A stretch of 64,000 nt of DNA, from contig NC_089853.1 of NCBI RefSeq assembly GCF_036373705.1, positions 124,001-188,000 of the forward strand, read 5' to 3'. Origin of the DNA: Amia ocellicauda (Eukaryota; Chordata; Actinopteri; Amiiformes; Amiidae). Shown piece by piece: positions 13,205 through 25,000 of this stretch; position 1 is the stretch's first letter, and every line of letters starts with the position of its first letter. The notes below the pieces were generated by a model. That model did no database searches, was not told where the DNA came from, and saw nothing but the letters and a program-made list of their open reading frames with translations. The position numbers and the translations under genes are program-made.

Positions 13205-13763
13205 TCTGTGTGTGTGAGTGTGTGACAGTCTGTGTGAATGAATGTGTGACAGTGTGTGTGTGTTAGTCTGTGTGTGTGAGTGTGTGACAGTGTGTGTATG
13301 TGTGTGATTGTCTGTGTGTGTGTGTGTTAGTCTCTGTGTGTGTGTGTGTGTGACAGTCTGTGTGTGTGTGTGTGTTAATCTGTGTGTATGTTTGTTAGTT
13401 TGTGTGTGTGTGAGTGTTAGTCTCTGTGTGTGTGTGTGTGTGTGTTAGTCTCTGTGTGTGACAGTGTGTGTATGTGTGTGATAGTCTGTGTGTGTGTGTG
13501 TGTGTGATAATCTCTGTGTGTGTGTGTGTGCGACACTGTGTGTGTGTGAGTGTTAGTCTCTGTATGTGTGAGTGTGTGTGTATGTGTGTGATAGTCTGTG
13601 TGTGTGTGAGTCTCTGTGTGTGTGTGTGAGTGTGTGACAGTCTGTTTGTGTGAGGGTGTGTTAGTCTCTGTTTGTGTGAGTGTGTGACTGTGTGTGTATG
13701 TGTGTGATAGTCTGTGTGTGTGTTAGTCTCTGTGTGTGTGTGAGTGCGTGTTAGTCTGTGTGT

Positions 13764-13796
<33 letters not shown>

Positions 13797-13980
13797 TTAG
13801 TCTCTGTGTGTGTGTGTGTTAGTCTGTGTGTGTGTGTGTGTGTGTGTTAGTCTGTGTGTGTGAGTGTGTGACAATCTGTGTGTGTGATGGTGAGTGTGTG
13901 TTAGTCTCTGTGTGTGTGTTAGTCTCTGTATGTGTGAGTGTGTGACAGTCTGTATTTGTGTAGGTGAGTGTGCCAGTCTG
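4075..13980. repeat. Giant degenerate TG-rich tandem array (about 9.9 kb)
   Basis: Almost the whole interval is (TG)n interrupted at irregular spacing by a small set of words: ACAGTC, TTAGTCTC, GAGTGTGTGACAG and GATAGTC. The basic unit is therefore a TG run plus one punctuating word, about 20-40 bp. Higher-order structure is visible: a block at about 6543-8104 recurs at about 8105-9638; a roughly 210-bp unit marked by TTAGACTG/GGCAGACTG repeats at about 6231 and 6442; a 60-bp unit repeats exactly at about 10481-10600; a roughly 110-bp unit repeats at about 11230-11450. Alternating purine-pyrimidine DNA of this kind can form Z-DNA. All Cys-Val-Ser-Leu open frames inside are translation artefacts. 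It lies between the divergent FADS1-like and FADS2 genes. Confidence 0.95.
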
Positions 13981-14456
13981 TGTAATGGACCAGAAGTGTG
14001 GTTAATGTAAAACTATGTTGGTGACATTTGTCCAGCTGTAAACTGAATCACAGTGTTTCTCATACCCCGTCACGACTCGTCCGCACGGAGCAGCGGCGCA
14101 TGGGTCCGGTCCACGGAGGCCGAGGAGCGGACCTGCTCGCTCTGTCACCGCTCTCTGCTCATCTCTCTCACATTCACATCCAGTATGTGTCTTCAAATGG
14201 TCCACATCAGAATAGAAACAACTTCAATTATAATAGCGATCATAAACAGACAGATACAGACAGGACCGATACAGAGCAGCTCCACTCAGGAGGGGAGCAC
14301 ACATCAACGGACACGTACACACAGATATCCTCTCTCTTCCTCTTCCTCCTTTTCCATATCATATATATATATCGAACACGCCTGCAGTGACATCACCTAT
14401 CGGGGTCCCGTCTGTAACTCAAACGCTGTCCTCTACTCCTCTATAGATCGCGCTTA
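13981..14456. other. Unique sequence between the TG array and the Tc1 insertion
   Basis: About 480 bp of ordinary base composition with a CpG-containing patch at about 14070-14150 and an AT run near 14362-14371. Short open frames on both strands have no recognisable similarity. Nothing firm seen. Confidence 0.4.
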
Positions 14457-14814
14457 CAGTGAGGGAAAAAAGTATTTGATCCCCTGCTGATTTTGTACGT
14501 TTGCCCACTGACAAAGAAATGATCAGTCTATAATTTTAATGGTAGGTGTATTTTAACAGTGAGAAACAGAATAACAGCAAAAAAATCCAGAAAAACGCAT
14601 TTCAAAAAAGTTATAAATTGATTTGCATGTTAATGAGGGAAATAAGTATTTGATCCCCTATCAATCAGCAAGATTTCTGGCTCCCAGGTGTCTTTTATAC
14701 AGGTAACGAGCTGAGACTCTCTTAAAGGGAGTGCTCCTAATCTCGGCTCGTTACCTGTATAAAAGACACCTGTCCACAGAAGCAATCAATCAATCAGATT
14801 CCAAACTCTCCACC

Positions 14815-15823
14815 ATGGCCAAGACCAAAGAGCTGTCCAAGGATGTCAGGGACAAGATTGTAGACCTACACAAGGCTGGAATGGGCTACAAGACCATCGC
14901 CAAGCAGCTTGGTGAGATGGTGACAACAGTTGGTGCGATTATTCGCAAATGGAAGAAACACAAAATAACTGTCAGTCTCCCTCGGTCTGGGGCTCCATGC
15001 AAGATCTCACCTCGTGGAGTTTCAATGATCATGAGAACGGTGAGGAATCAGCCCAGAACTACATGGGAGGATCTTGTTAATGATCTCAAGGCAGCTGGGA
15101 CCATAGTCACCAAGAAAACAATTGGTAACACACTATGCCATGAAGGACTGAAATCCTGCAGCGCCCGCAAGGCCCCCTGCTCAAGAAAGCACACGTACAG
15201 GCCCGTCTGAAGTTTGCCAACATCTGAATGATTCAGAGGAGAACTGGGTGAAAGTGTTGTGGTCAGATAAGACCAAAATCAAGCTCTTTGGCATCAACTC
15301 AACTCGCCGTGTTTGGAGGAGGAGGAATGACCCCAAGAACACCATCCCCACCGTCAAACATGGAGGTGGAAACATTATGCTTTGGGGGTGTTTTTCTGCT
15401 AAGGGGACAGGACAACTGCACAGCATCAAAGGGACGATGGACAGGGCCATGTACCGTCAAATCTTGGGTGAGAACCTCCTTCCCTCAGCCAGGGCATTGA
15501 AAATAGGTCGTGGATGGGTATTCCAGCATGACGATAACCCAAAACACACAGCCAAGGCAACAAAGGAGTGGCTCAAGAAGAAGCACATTAAGGTCCTGGA
15601 GTGGCCTAGCCAGTCTCCAGACCTTAATCCCATAGAAAATCTGTGGAGGGAGCTGAAGGTTCGAGTTGCCAAACGTCAGCCTCGAAACCTTAATGACTTG
15701 GAGAGGATCTGCAACGAGGAGTGGGACAAAATCCCTCCTGAGACGTGTGCAAACCTGGTGGCCAACTACAAGAAACGTCTGACCTCTGTGATTGCCAACA
15801 AGGGTTTTGCCACCAAGTACTAA
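14815..15823 (+). pseudogene. Tc1 transposase of the outer element, frameshifted
   Basis: Starts with a real ATG ([10 protein letters not shown]) and has the bipartite paired-like DNA-binding domain in the first 120 residues. The DDE core lies in a second frame: [18 protein letters not shown] and NPIENLW carry the two Asp and the Glu. The frame changes between about 15170 and 15250. Comparison with the family suggests two lesions, a 1-nt loss near the run of C at about 15173 and a 4-nt loss near 15220, which together give the observed frame change. The first frame stops at 15210 and the second ends at 15823. The protein cannot be made intact, so this copy is inactive unless complemented. Confidence 0.9.
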
Positions 15824-15844
15824 GTCGAAGGGGTCAAATACTTA

Positions 15845-17065
15845 CACTCACCTAAAGGATTATTAGGAACACCATACTAATACTGTGTTTGACCCCCTTT
15901 CGCCTTCAGAACTGCCTTAATTCTACGTGGCATTGATTCAACAAGGTGCTGAAAGCATTCTTTAGAAATGTTGGCCCATATTGATAGGATAGCATCTTGC
16001 AGTTGATGGAGATTTGTGGGATGCACATCCAGGGCACGAAGCTCCCGTTCCACCACATCCCAAAGATGCTCTATTGGGTTGAGATCTGGTGACTGTGGGG
16101 GCCAGTTTAGTACAGTGAACTCATTGTCATGTTCAAGAAACCAATTTGAAATGATTCGACCTTTGTGACATGGTGCATTATCCTGCTGGAAGTAGCCATC
16201 AGAGGATGGGTACATGGTGGTCATAAAGGGATGGACATGGTCAGAAACAATGCTCAGGTAGGCCGTGGCATTTAAACGATGCCCAATTGGCACTAAGGGG
16301 CCTAAAGTGTGCCAAGAAAACATCCCCCACACCATTACACCACCACCACCAGCCTGCACAGTGGTAACAAGGCATGATGGATCCATGTTCTCATTCTGTT
16401 TACGCCAAATTCTGACTCTACCATCTGAATGTCTCAACAGAAATCGAGACTCATCAGACCAGGCAACATTTTTCCAGTCTTCAACTGTCCAATTTTGGTG
16501 AGCTTGTGCAAATTGTAGCCTCTTTTTCCTATTTGTAGTGGAGATGAGTGGTACCCGGTGGGGTCTTCTGCTGTTGTAGCCCATCCGCCTCAAGGTTGTA
16601 CGTGTTGTGGCTTCACAAATGCTTTGCTGCATACCTCAGTTGTAACGAGTGGTTATTTCAGTCAAAGTTGCTCTTCTATCAGCTTGAATCAGTCGGCCCA
16701 TTCTCCTCTGACCTCTAGCATCAACAAGGCATTTTCGCCCACAGGACTGCCGCATACTGGATGTTTTTCCCTTTTCACATCATTCTTTGTAAACCCTAGA
16801 AATGGTTGTGCGTGAAAATCCCAGTAACTGAGCAGATTGTGAAATACTCAGACCGGCCCGTCTGGCACCAACAACCATGCCACGCTCAAAATTGCTGAAA
16901 TCACCTTTCTTTCCCATTCAGACATTCAGTTTGGAGTTCAGGAGATTGTCTTGACCAGGACCACACCCCTAAATGCATTGAAGCAACTGCCATGTGATTG
17001 GTTGGTTAGATAATTGCATTAATGAGAAATTGAACAGGTGTTCCTAATAATCCTTTAGGTGAGTG
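15845..17065 (-). mobile_element. Tc1-like DNA transposon (inner element, 1221 bp)
   Basis: Bounded by TA at 15843-15844 and 17066-17067 and by short inverted repeats beginning CACTCACCTAAAGGATTATT. It inserted into the 3' inverted repeat of the older Tc1 element, so it is the younger insertion. Length is identical to the copy at 58114-59334 and the sequence nearly identical, which points to recent activity. Transposase is on the minus strand. Confidence 0.95.
15877..16917 (-). pseudogene. Tc1 transposase of the inner element, two stop codons
   Basis: ATG at 16917 (MGKKGD...) opens the helix-turn-helix DNA-binding part (GLSISQSAQLLGFSRTTISR). A TGA at 16780-16782 replaces the Trp codon found in the copies at 58 kb, and a second TGA at 16636-16638 separates the N-terminal part from a 251-codon open frame (16632-15877). 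That frame carries the catalytic core: VAWSDESRF, FQQDNAPCHKG and NPIEHLWD with the D, D and E residues. The second TGA is shared with the 58-kb copy, so it predates their spread or arose in their source. Confidence 0.9.
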
Positions 17066-17763
17066 TATTTCCCTCATTAACATGCAAATCAATTTATAAC
17101 TTTTTTGAAATGCGTTTTTCTGGATTTTGTTGTTGTTATTCTGTCTCTCACTGTTAAAATACACCTACCATTAAAATTATAGACTGTGGGCAAACGTACA
17201 AAATCAGCAGGGGATCAAATACTTTTTTCCCCCACTGTATGTGTGTGGCTAACTATTATTGCTCAGTTGATCTGTCAACCTGTTATTTGGTTATGAAACC
17301 TTTATAATAATAATAATAATAATAATGTCATAAGTGTGAGTGAGATTGTGAGTGTGATTGATTAAGCGAGTGAGTGATGTGTATGTTATGTGTGTGTGTG
17401 TTGTGTGTGTGTCATTAGAGCCACATTGACCTGGATTATTTAGACATTTTGCCAAAACCATGAGGTGATGGTGCAAAGGGCAACAAACATCACACACAAT
17501 ACAACTGCACATATCCTCCCTTTCTCTCACTCCCTCCCTCTCTCTGATACTGTTCGATAAGCTGTATGAACGGATCGGCTCATCTCTTAGTCAGTGTGTC
17601 TGTCAGTCAGTCAGTCAGTGTGTCAGTCAGTCAGCGTATCAGCATCTTAATTGTCTGATTCTTCTCTTGCAGTGTGAAGAAGAAAAGTGACACCTGAAGA
17701 CCTGAGAGAGAGAGAGAGAGGGAGAGAGGGAGAGGGAGCAGTGTGAGAGAAAGAGACACAGTG

Positions 17764-18990
17764 ATGGGAGGGGGAGGGCAGCAGACGGAGCCTGGAGGAA
17801 GTGGAGGTGGTGGTGGGGGGGGGTCTGGGGGTGTGTTCACCTGGGAGGAGGTGCAGAGACACAACCACCGCACTGACCAGTGGCTGGTGATTGACAGGAA
17901 GGTGTACAACATCTCGGACTGGGCCAGGCGGCACCCAGGGGGGATCAGGGTCATCAGCCACTATGCCGGGGAGGATGCCACGGTAACAACACCCCTCTGT
18001 CCCCACAGTCTGGGCTCTTCCAGTGTTTCACACAGCACTGTATAGCACCACACAGCACACTGTACTGTATATCCACTGGACTGGACTGGACTTCAGGACA
18101 GTCACTAGTACTGTGCAATGAAAGAACAGTCCAACAAGGTCTCATTGCCAGTGTGTGACAGTGACAGTGTGCGACAGTGTGTGGCAGTGACAGTGTTTGA
18201 CAATGACAGTGTGTAACAGTGTGGGACAGTGCATTGACAGTGTGGGACAGTGCAGTGACTGTGTGCAGTGACAGTGTGTGACAGTGCCAGTGACAGTGTC
18301 TAACAGTGTGTAACAGTGCAGTGACAGTGTGGGGCAGTGACTGTGTGACAGTTACAGTGTGTAACAGTGCATTGACAGTGTGGGACAGTGCAGTGACTGT
18401 GTGACAGTGCAGTGATAGTGTGTGCAGTGACAGTGTGTAACAGTGCAGTGACAGTGTATGACGGTGTGTAACAGAGCAGTGACAGTGTGGGGCAGTGACA
18501 GTGTGGGGCAGTGACAGTGTGGGACAGTGTGTGGCAATGTGGGACAGTGACAGTGTGTGACAGTGCCAGTGACAGTGTCTTACAGTGCAGTGACAGTGTC
18601 TAATAGTGTGTAACAGTGCAGTGACTGTGTGACAGTTACAGTGTGTAACAGTGCAGTGACAGTGTGGGGCAGGGACAGTGTTGGACAGTGTGTGGCAATG
18701 TGGGACAGTGCAGTGACAGTGTGTGGCAGTGACTGTGACAGTATACAACTGTGTGGCAGTGACAGTGTGGGACAGTGTGACAGTGCAGTGACAGTTTGTA
18801 ACAGTGCAGTGACAGTGTGTGACAGTGTACAACTGTGTGGCAGTGACAGTGTGGGACTGTGACAGTGCAGTGACAGTTTGTAACAGTGCAGTGACAGTGT
18901 GAGACAGTGTGTAACAGTGCAGTGACAGTGTGAGACAGTGCTGTAATCATACGAATAACTAGAGTCTTTGAAAAGCTTTTTAAAATAATA

Positions 18991-19023
<33 letters not shown>

Positions 19024-22000
19024 TTTATTTCTTGACAGACGCCACAGTTAAGTACAAGGCATCAAACATTACAAATTCAACTTACATAAAACATAGCAAT
19101 TCAAAATATAATACATAATACATTTTACAACTTCCAATTTACACAGGTAAGTACAGTAAGTGAGGTCCTACATCCTGGACGGTAAAAGTTAAGTGCTGTC
19201 AAGATGTTGGGTCACAGTCAAGGGCTACGGTAAAGGGAGCAAGGAGGAAAACAATCAAAAACACAAGAAGCATAATAAAACTCTGTTGTAAAAATACAAC
19301 AGACTCCTTCAGGGATAGCTGAGTGGGGAGAATTCATCTTTAAATATGATTGTGATTATTATGATTGATCATGCATAGGAAATAGCTGCTGAAGAACTGT
19401 ATGTCTGTAAACAAAGTCACTGTCTCAAGGTCTCACTGTGCTGCGGTACTGTGCTACAGTTCAACCTGATACCCAAAAGAACAGGGTCTGATAAGAACAT
19501 AAGAAAGTTTACAAACAAGAGAAGGCCATTCACCCAATTGTGATTGTCTGGTGTCCATTAAATACTATCCTCTGAACTGCCTATCTTTCTTGAAGTGTGG
19601 AGTCCAGAACTGTCCACAGTATCCAGATGAGCTCTAACTAGTGCATTGTACAGTCTTAACATCACTGCCCTTGTTCTCAATTCTACACTTTTGACAATAT
19701 ACCCTAACATCCTGTTTGCCTTTTTTATTGCTTCCCCACATTGGATGGAGAAAGTGAGGAGTCCACATGCGTTACTTCATCTAGTTCTGTTCCTCTCATA
19801 GTATAATTATAGTGGACATTTTTGTTACCTGCATGTATTACCTTGCACTTGTCCACATTGAATTTCATTTGCCAGGTGTCGGCCCACAACTGAATATTAT
19901 CTAAGTCCCTCTGAATAGCCTGTGCTTCCGAGATTGTATCTGCTGAGCCACCTATTTTAGTATCATCTGCAAATTTGACAAGTTTGCTAACTATCCCAGA
20001 ATCCAGATCATTAATATAGATTAGAAAAAACAAAGGCCCTAGTACTGATCCCTGTGGAACTCCACTAACAACCTCACTCCAGTTAGAAGCAACTCCTCTA
20101 ATCGACACCCTCTGTTTCCTAGACATCAACCAATTCAAAAATCCATCTACTTACATTACCCTGAACGCCTACAGCTTCCAATTTGAGGATCAGTCTTTGG
20201 TGTGGAACCTTATCAAAAGCTTTTTGGAAATCTAAGTATATCATATCATATGCTTTCACATGATCTACAGCTGCAGTTGCATGTTCAAAAAATTCTAATA
20301 GATTAGTAAGACATGATCTGCCTCGTCTAAACCCATGTTTACTATCTCCAAGAATATGGTTTTCATTAAGATGCTCCTCTATTTTCTGTCTAATCATTTT
20401 CTCCAACATTTTACAAGTAATGAACGTGAGACTGATTGGTCTGTAATTTCCTGGCTCAGTTTTGTCCCCTTTCTTGTGGAATGGTATTTGCCATCTTCTG
20501 GTAAGTTTTGGTACAAAATTCTCCTGAGCCTCAAGTAGTATATTCTTATACTTGTGTGTGTTTGTCAACATCTCTGTGTTTGTCAGTTAGTGTGAGTATG
20601 TCAGTCAGTCAGTGTGTGTGTGTGTATATGCACATCAGACCCAGAGTGCAGTGGCCAGTACAGAGCTTAGTCCGTTTCTGTCTCTTTCCAGTCACACACT
20701 GTCGCTGTGTAATTGATTAATTGATTGTAATCCGCTGTAATGTATGAATTTATTCTAATCCGTTGTAATTGATTAATTGATTACAATCCGCTCCACAAAG
20801 CCAGAACGGATACACATGTCTGTCTGTGATGACTTTATATTTTAAAAGAAACGCATTTTCACTTTGTTTTTATGCAATTAAATGCCGATAAAATTCGTGC
20901 TGGTTACTACCTCGTAGCCATGCTGTGGAGGCAGACAGTCCTCACTGCTGATTGGCTATCGAGTGCACCTATGCTCCCATTTTATTAACATTCGGCACTT
21001 CTTAGTAAAAACATTTGTATTACCATTATTATTTAAATTTGTATTTCAACAGTAACAATAATCATTAGTGTATATCTTTCGTACTGGAATGTTTCCACCG
21101 TATGAACAGGACGGCACTTATAATTATTATTATTTAATCAGTTATAAATTAATAAGTATTAATCACATCAATCTAGAAAAAAGCAAGCAACGTAGTAGTT
21201 AGAAGCGTCGCAAGAGTCTCTGTAGGAATTCGTGTTGGCGCTTCCGCGCGGCCGGGCCGTGTCTGGGGTTACTGCCGGTCACGGAGCACGGGTCATGTGA
21301 CCCTGGGGTGAGTGCCGCGCAGAGGCTCGGCACATCCCTGCAGTCACAGCAATAACCCTCATCAGTAATCCCCCGGGTCTACCTCCCTCTGTGCTGTTTC
21401 TCACCCAGCGCCCCCATTCCATTAAAACCAGCTTTATTGACAGATTATACGTTTCACATTTAACACGCCTCCTTCTGTACCCCTCTGTAACAACCCCCTA
21501 CCCTCTCTCTCAATTCAATTCAGTGCAAGCTTTATTGGCATGACATTTGCATACAAGTATTGCCAGAGCATGTGAGATAACTGATACATATAAACCGGAA
21601 AATATTGGAATATTGAAAGCTTAGTGTAGGGAAGAGGGGTTTAGGTTTATGGAGCATTGGTCTTCTGGGATAGATGGGACCTGTACAAACCGGACGGTCT
21701 ACATCTAAACAGAAGGGGGGCTAATGCATTGGCAGAGCGTATGTGCAGTGAAATTGAGAATCATTTAAACTAGGAACCAGGGGGGCAGGGAGCTCTGACA
21801 ATGGGAGATGTTCCTCTAAGGAAATAAAACCAAGGGAAACTGCTAGTAGGAAAGTCCTGAAATGTTTGTACCTCAATGCCAGGAGTATAAGGAACAAGAT
21901 GTTAGACTTGGAAGCCACAGTGCTGGCGTGTGACTATGATGTTGTAGGAGTGACAGAAACATGGCTTAAGGAAAATGATGGGGATGAATACAAGTTGGAA

Positions 22001-25000
22001 GGATACACGCAGTTTAGGAGAGACAGGCAAAATTGAAGAGGGGGTGGGGTAGCATTATATGTGAAAAATGACATTGAGGCAGAAGAACTTGTATTAGATC
22101 CCAGTAACGGAACAGAATCTTTGTGGGTGAAACTTTTGATCAAGAGATCTGGAGGATTAGCGGTAGGAGTGTGTTACAGGCCACCCAACTCAGATATTCA
22201 GAAAGATGCTGCATTGTACAGTGTAATCAGGACTGCATGTAGCAAGGATGTGGCTGTTATAATGGGGGATTTCAATTTCCCAAACTTAGACTGGGAAAGC
22301 CCAGTGGGGACGACAGAAGCAGAAATAGAAATGGTTGAGATGGTAAATGACTGCTTTCTAACTCAATTTGTCAGGGAACCAACCAAAGAGAGCGCATGTA
22401 TTGACTTGATCTTTTCAAATTGTGATCACAATATGGTTAGCTTTGAGGCATTCTTTCAAAAAACAAGGTCCAAGTCTAAAACAATGGTCTACAATTTTAG
22501 AAAAGCAAACCTTGAAGGTATGAGGTGGCACTTAGAAGAGGTAGACTGGAGCACATTGGATACAGAGTCAGTTGAAAAGGGATGGGTATATTTTAAGAAT
22601 ATACTACTTGAGGCTCAGGAGAAATTTGTACAAAAACTTAGCAAATTGAGAACCAAAAAACACTGTCCAAAATGGTTTAATAGAGGTATGCAAAAAAAAT
22701 ATCAAGAGAAAGAAAATGTTGTATAGCGCATACAAAAGGGATAGGGATGAAACAAAATACAAAGAATGTGTTGAGCTGCGAAGAGATCTTAAGAAAGGGA
22801 TCAGGAAAGCAAAGAGGGAAATAGAAAGAAACATAGCTCTTGGAGCTAAAACTAATGCAAAGAGCTTTTTTCAATATTACAACAGCAAGAGGACAATAAA
22901 GGAGGAAGTGAAACAGATAAAGGGCAAAAATTGAGGTATCTTGGAAAACAAACAAGATGTGGCAAATGTTCTAAATGAGTATTTCACAGAGGTTTGTACA
23001 AAAGAAAAGACAGATAACATGCCACAGGTTGACAATCAGTCCAGTCAAATCCTAAGAGAGATCAGGATAAATGAGGAGGAGGTACTAAAGGGACTAGCAG
23101 AATTAAAAACAAACAAATCACCTGGGCCAGATGGGATATTTCCAACAGTACTTAAAGAAATGAGGGAAATTATTTATAGGCTGCTAACTCAAATATTCCA
23201 AATTACACTTAGAACAGGGGATGTGCCAACTGACTGGAAGACAGCAAATGTCATACCAATCCACAAGAAAGGGGACAAAACTGAGCCAGGAAATTACAGA
23301 CCAATCAGTCTCACCTGCATCACCTGTAAAATGTTGGAAAAAATTATTAGACTGAAAGTAGAGGAGCATCTTAATGAAAACCATATTCTTGGAGATAGTC
23401 AACATGGGTTTAGACGAGGCAGATAATGTCTTACTAATCTATTAGAATTTTTTGAACATGCAACTGCAGCTGTAGATCAGGTGAAAGCATATGATATGAT
23501 ATACTTAGATTTCCAAAAAGCTTTTGATAAGGTTCCACACCAAAGACTGATCCTCAAATTGGAAGCTGTAGGCATTCAGGGTAATGTAAGTGGATGGATT
23601 ATGAACTGGTTGATTTATAGGAAACAGAGGGTGTCGATTAGAGGAGTTGCTTCTCACTGGAGTGAGGTTGTCAGTGGAGATCCACAGGGATCAGTACTAG
23701 GGCCTTTGCTTTTTCTAATCTATATTAATGATCTGGACTCTGCGATAGTTAGCAAACTTGTCAAATTTGCCAATGATACTAAAATAGGTGGCTCAGCAGA
23801 TACAATCTTGGCAGCACAGGCTATTCAGAGGGACTTAGATAATATTCAGTTGTGGGCCGACACCTGGCAAATGAAATTCAATGTGGACAAGTGCAAGGTA
23901 ATACATGCAGGTAACAAAAATGTCCACTATAATTACACTATAGGAGGTACAGATCTAGATGAAGTAACGCATGAGAAAGACCTAGGAGTCTATGTGGACT
24001 CCTCACTTTCTCCATCCAAACAATGTGGGGAAGCAATAAAAAAGGCAAACACAATGCTAGGGTATATTGTCAAAAGTGTAGAATTTAAAACAAGGGCAGT
24101 AATGTTAAGACTGTACAATGCGCTAGTTAGACCTCATCTGGATACTGTGGACAGTTCTGGGCTCCACACTTCAAGAAAGATATCGCTGCTCTAGAGGCAG
24201 TTCAGAGGAGAGCAACCAGACTTATTCCAGGTCTGAAGGGAATGTCCTACTGAGAGACTGAGGAACTGAACCTTTTCACCCTGGAACAGAGGAGACTACG
24301 TGGGGACTTGATCCAAGTCTTCAAAATCATGAAGGGCATCAACCACATCAAACCAGAGGAGCTTTTCCAGATCAGCAGGGACACACGCACCCGGGGACAC
24401 AAATGGAAATTGGGCTTCAAGGCATTCAAAACGGAAAACAGGAGACACTTCTTTACACAGAGAGTAGTCACAATCTGAACAAACTCCCCAGCGATGTGGT
24501 AGAAGCTGAAAGTTTGGGAACATTTAAAAACAGACTGGATAGGATCCTTGGATCACTTAGATATTAATGGACACCAAACGAGCACGATGGGTCGAATGGC
24601 CTCCTCTCGTTTGTAAACTTTCTTATGTTCTTCTTATGTTCTTATTTCAATAAATAAAAGTAATATATAACATAGTAAGATAACAGTAATAATATTCTCT
24701 CTCTCTGTCAGTGCCGTTGCTGTGCTATAGTGTTGAGTAAAGTCTGTGTCCATGTTATTCTCTCTCTCACTTGATCTCTGCACTAATATTCTACAGTAGT
24801 CTATATTAACCCCTCTGTCTCTCTCTCTCTCTCTCTCAGGATGCGTTCAGAGCTTTCCACCCTGAACCCAACTTCGTGAGGAAGTTCCTGAAGCCGCTGC
24901 TGATTGGAGAGCTTGCGCCGGGAGAGCCCAATCAGGATCGTAAGAAGAATGTGAGTCCCGCCCCCTCCAACACCCTTCCCAGCAGGCCACACCCACACAT

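Larger units (their letters stand above)
14457..17237 (+). mobile_element. Tc1-like DNA transposon (outer element, interrupted)
   Basis: Flanked by TA at 14455-14456 and 17238-17239. The inverted repeats are long (about 200 bp) with an outer motif starting CAGTGAGGGAAAAAAG and an internal copy of the same motif near 14635-14658, the IR/DR arrangement of fish Tc1 elements. A second Tc1 (15845-17065) sits in its 3' inverted repeat; removing it with one TA leaves about 1558 bp, normal for the family. The same terminal sequence is known from fish and lamprey Tc1 families linked to horizontal transfer (established knowledge, from memory). Confidence 0.95.

Noticed and set aside
17743-17763. Upstream start for FADS2 at 17743
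   Set aside because: It is GTG, not ATG; MGGGGQ from the ATG at 17764 is the usual FADS2 start.
17954-18950. Minus-strand open frames of up to 292 codons rich in His, Cys, Thr, Val
   Set aside because: They are translations of the FADS2 intron 1 minisatellite, partly antisense to exon 1.
22061-24194. Host protein-coding gene from the large plus-strand frames
   Set aside because: Motifs are endonuclease and reverse transcriptase of a CR1 LINE, with stops and sister copies in the same window.
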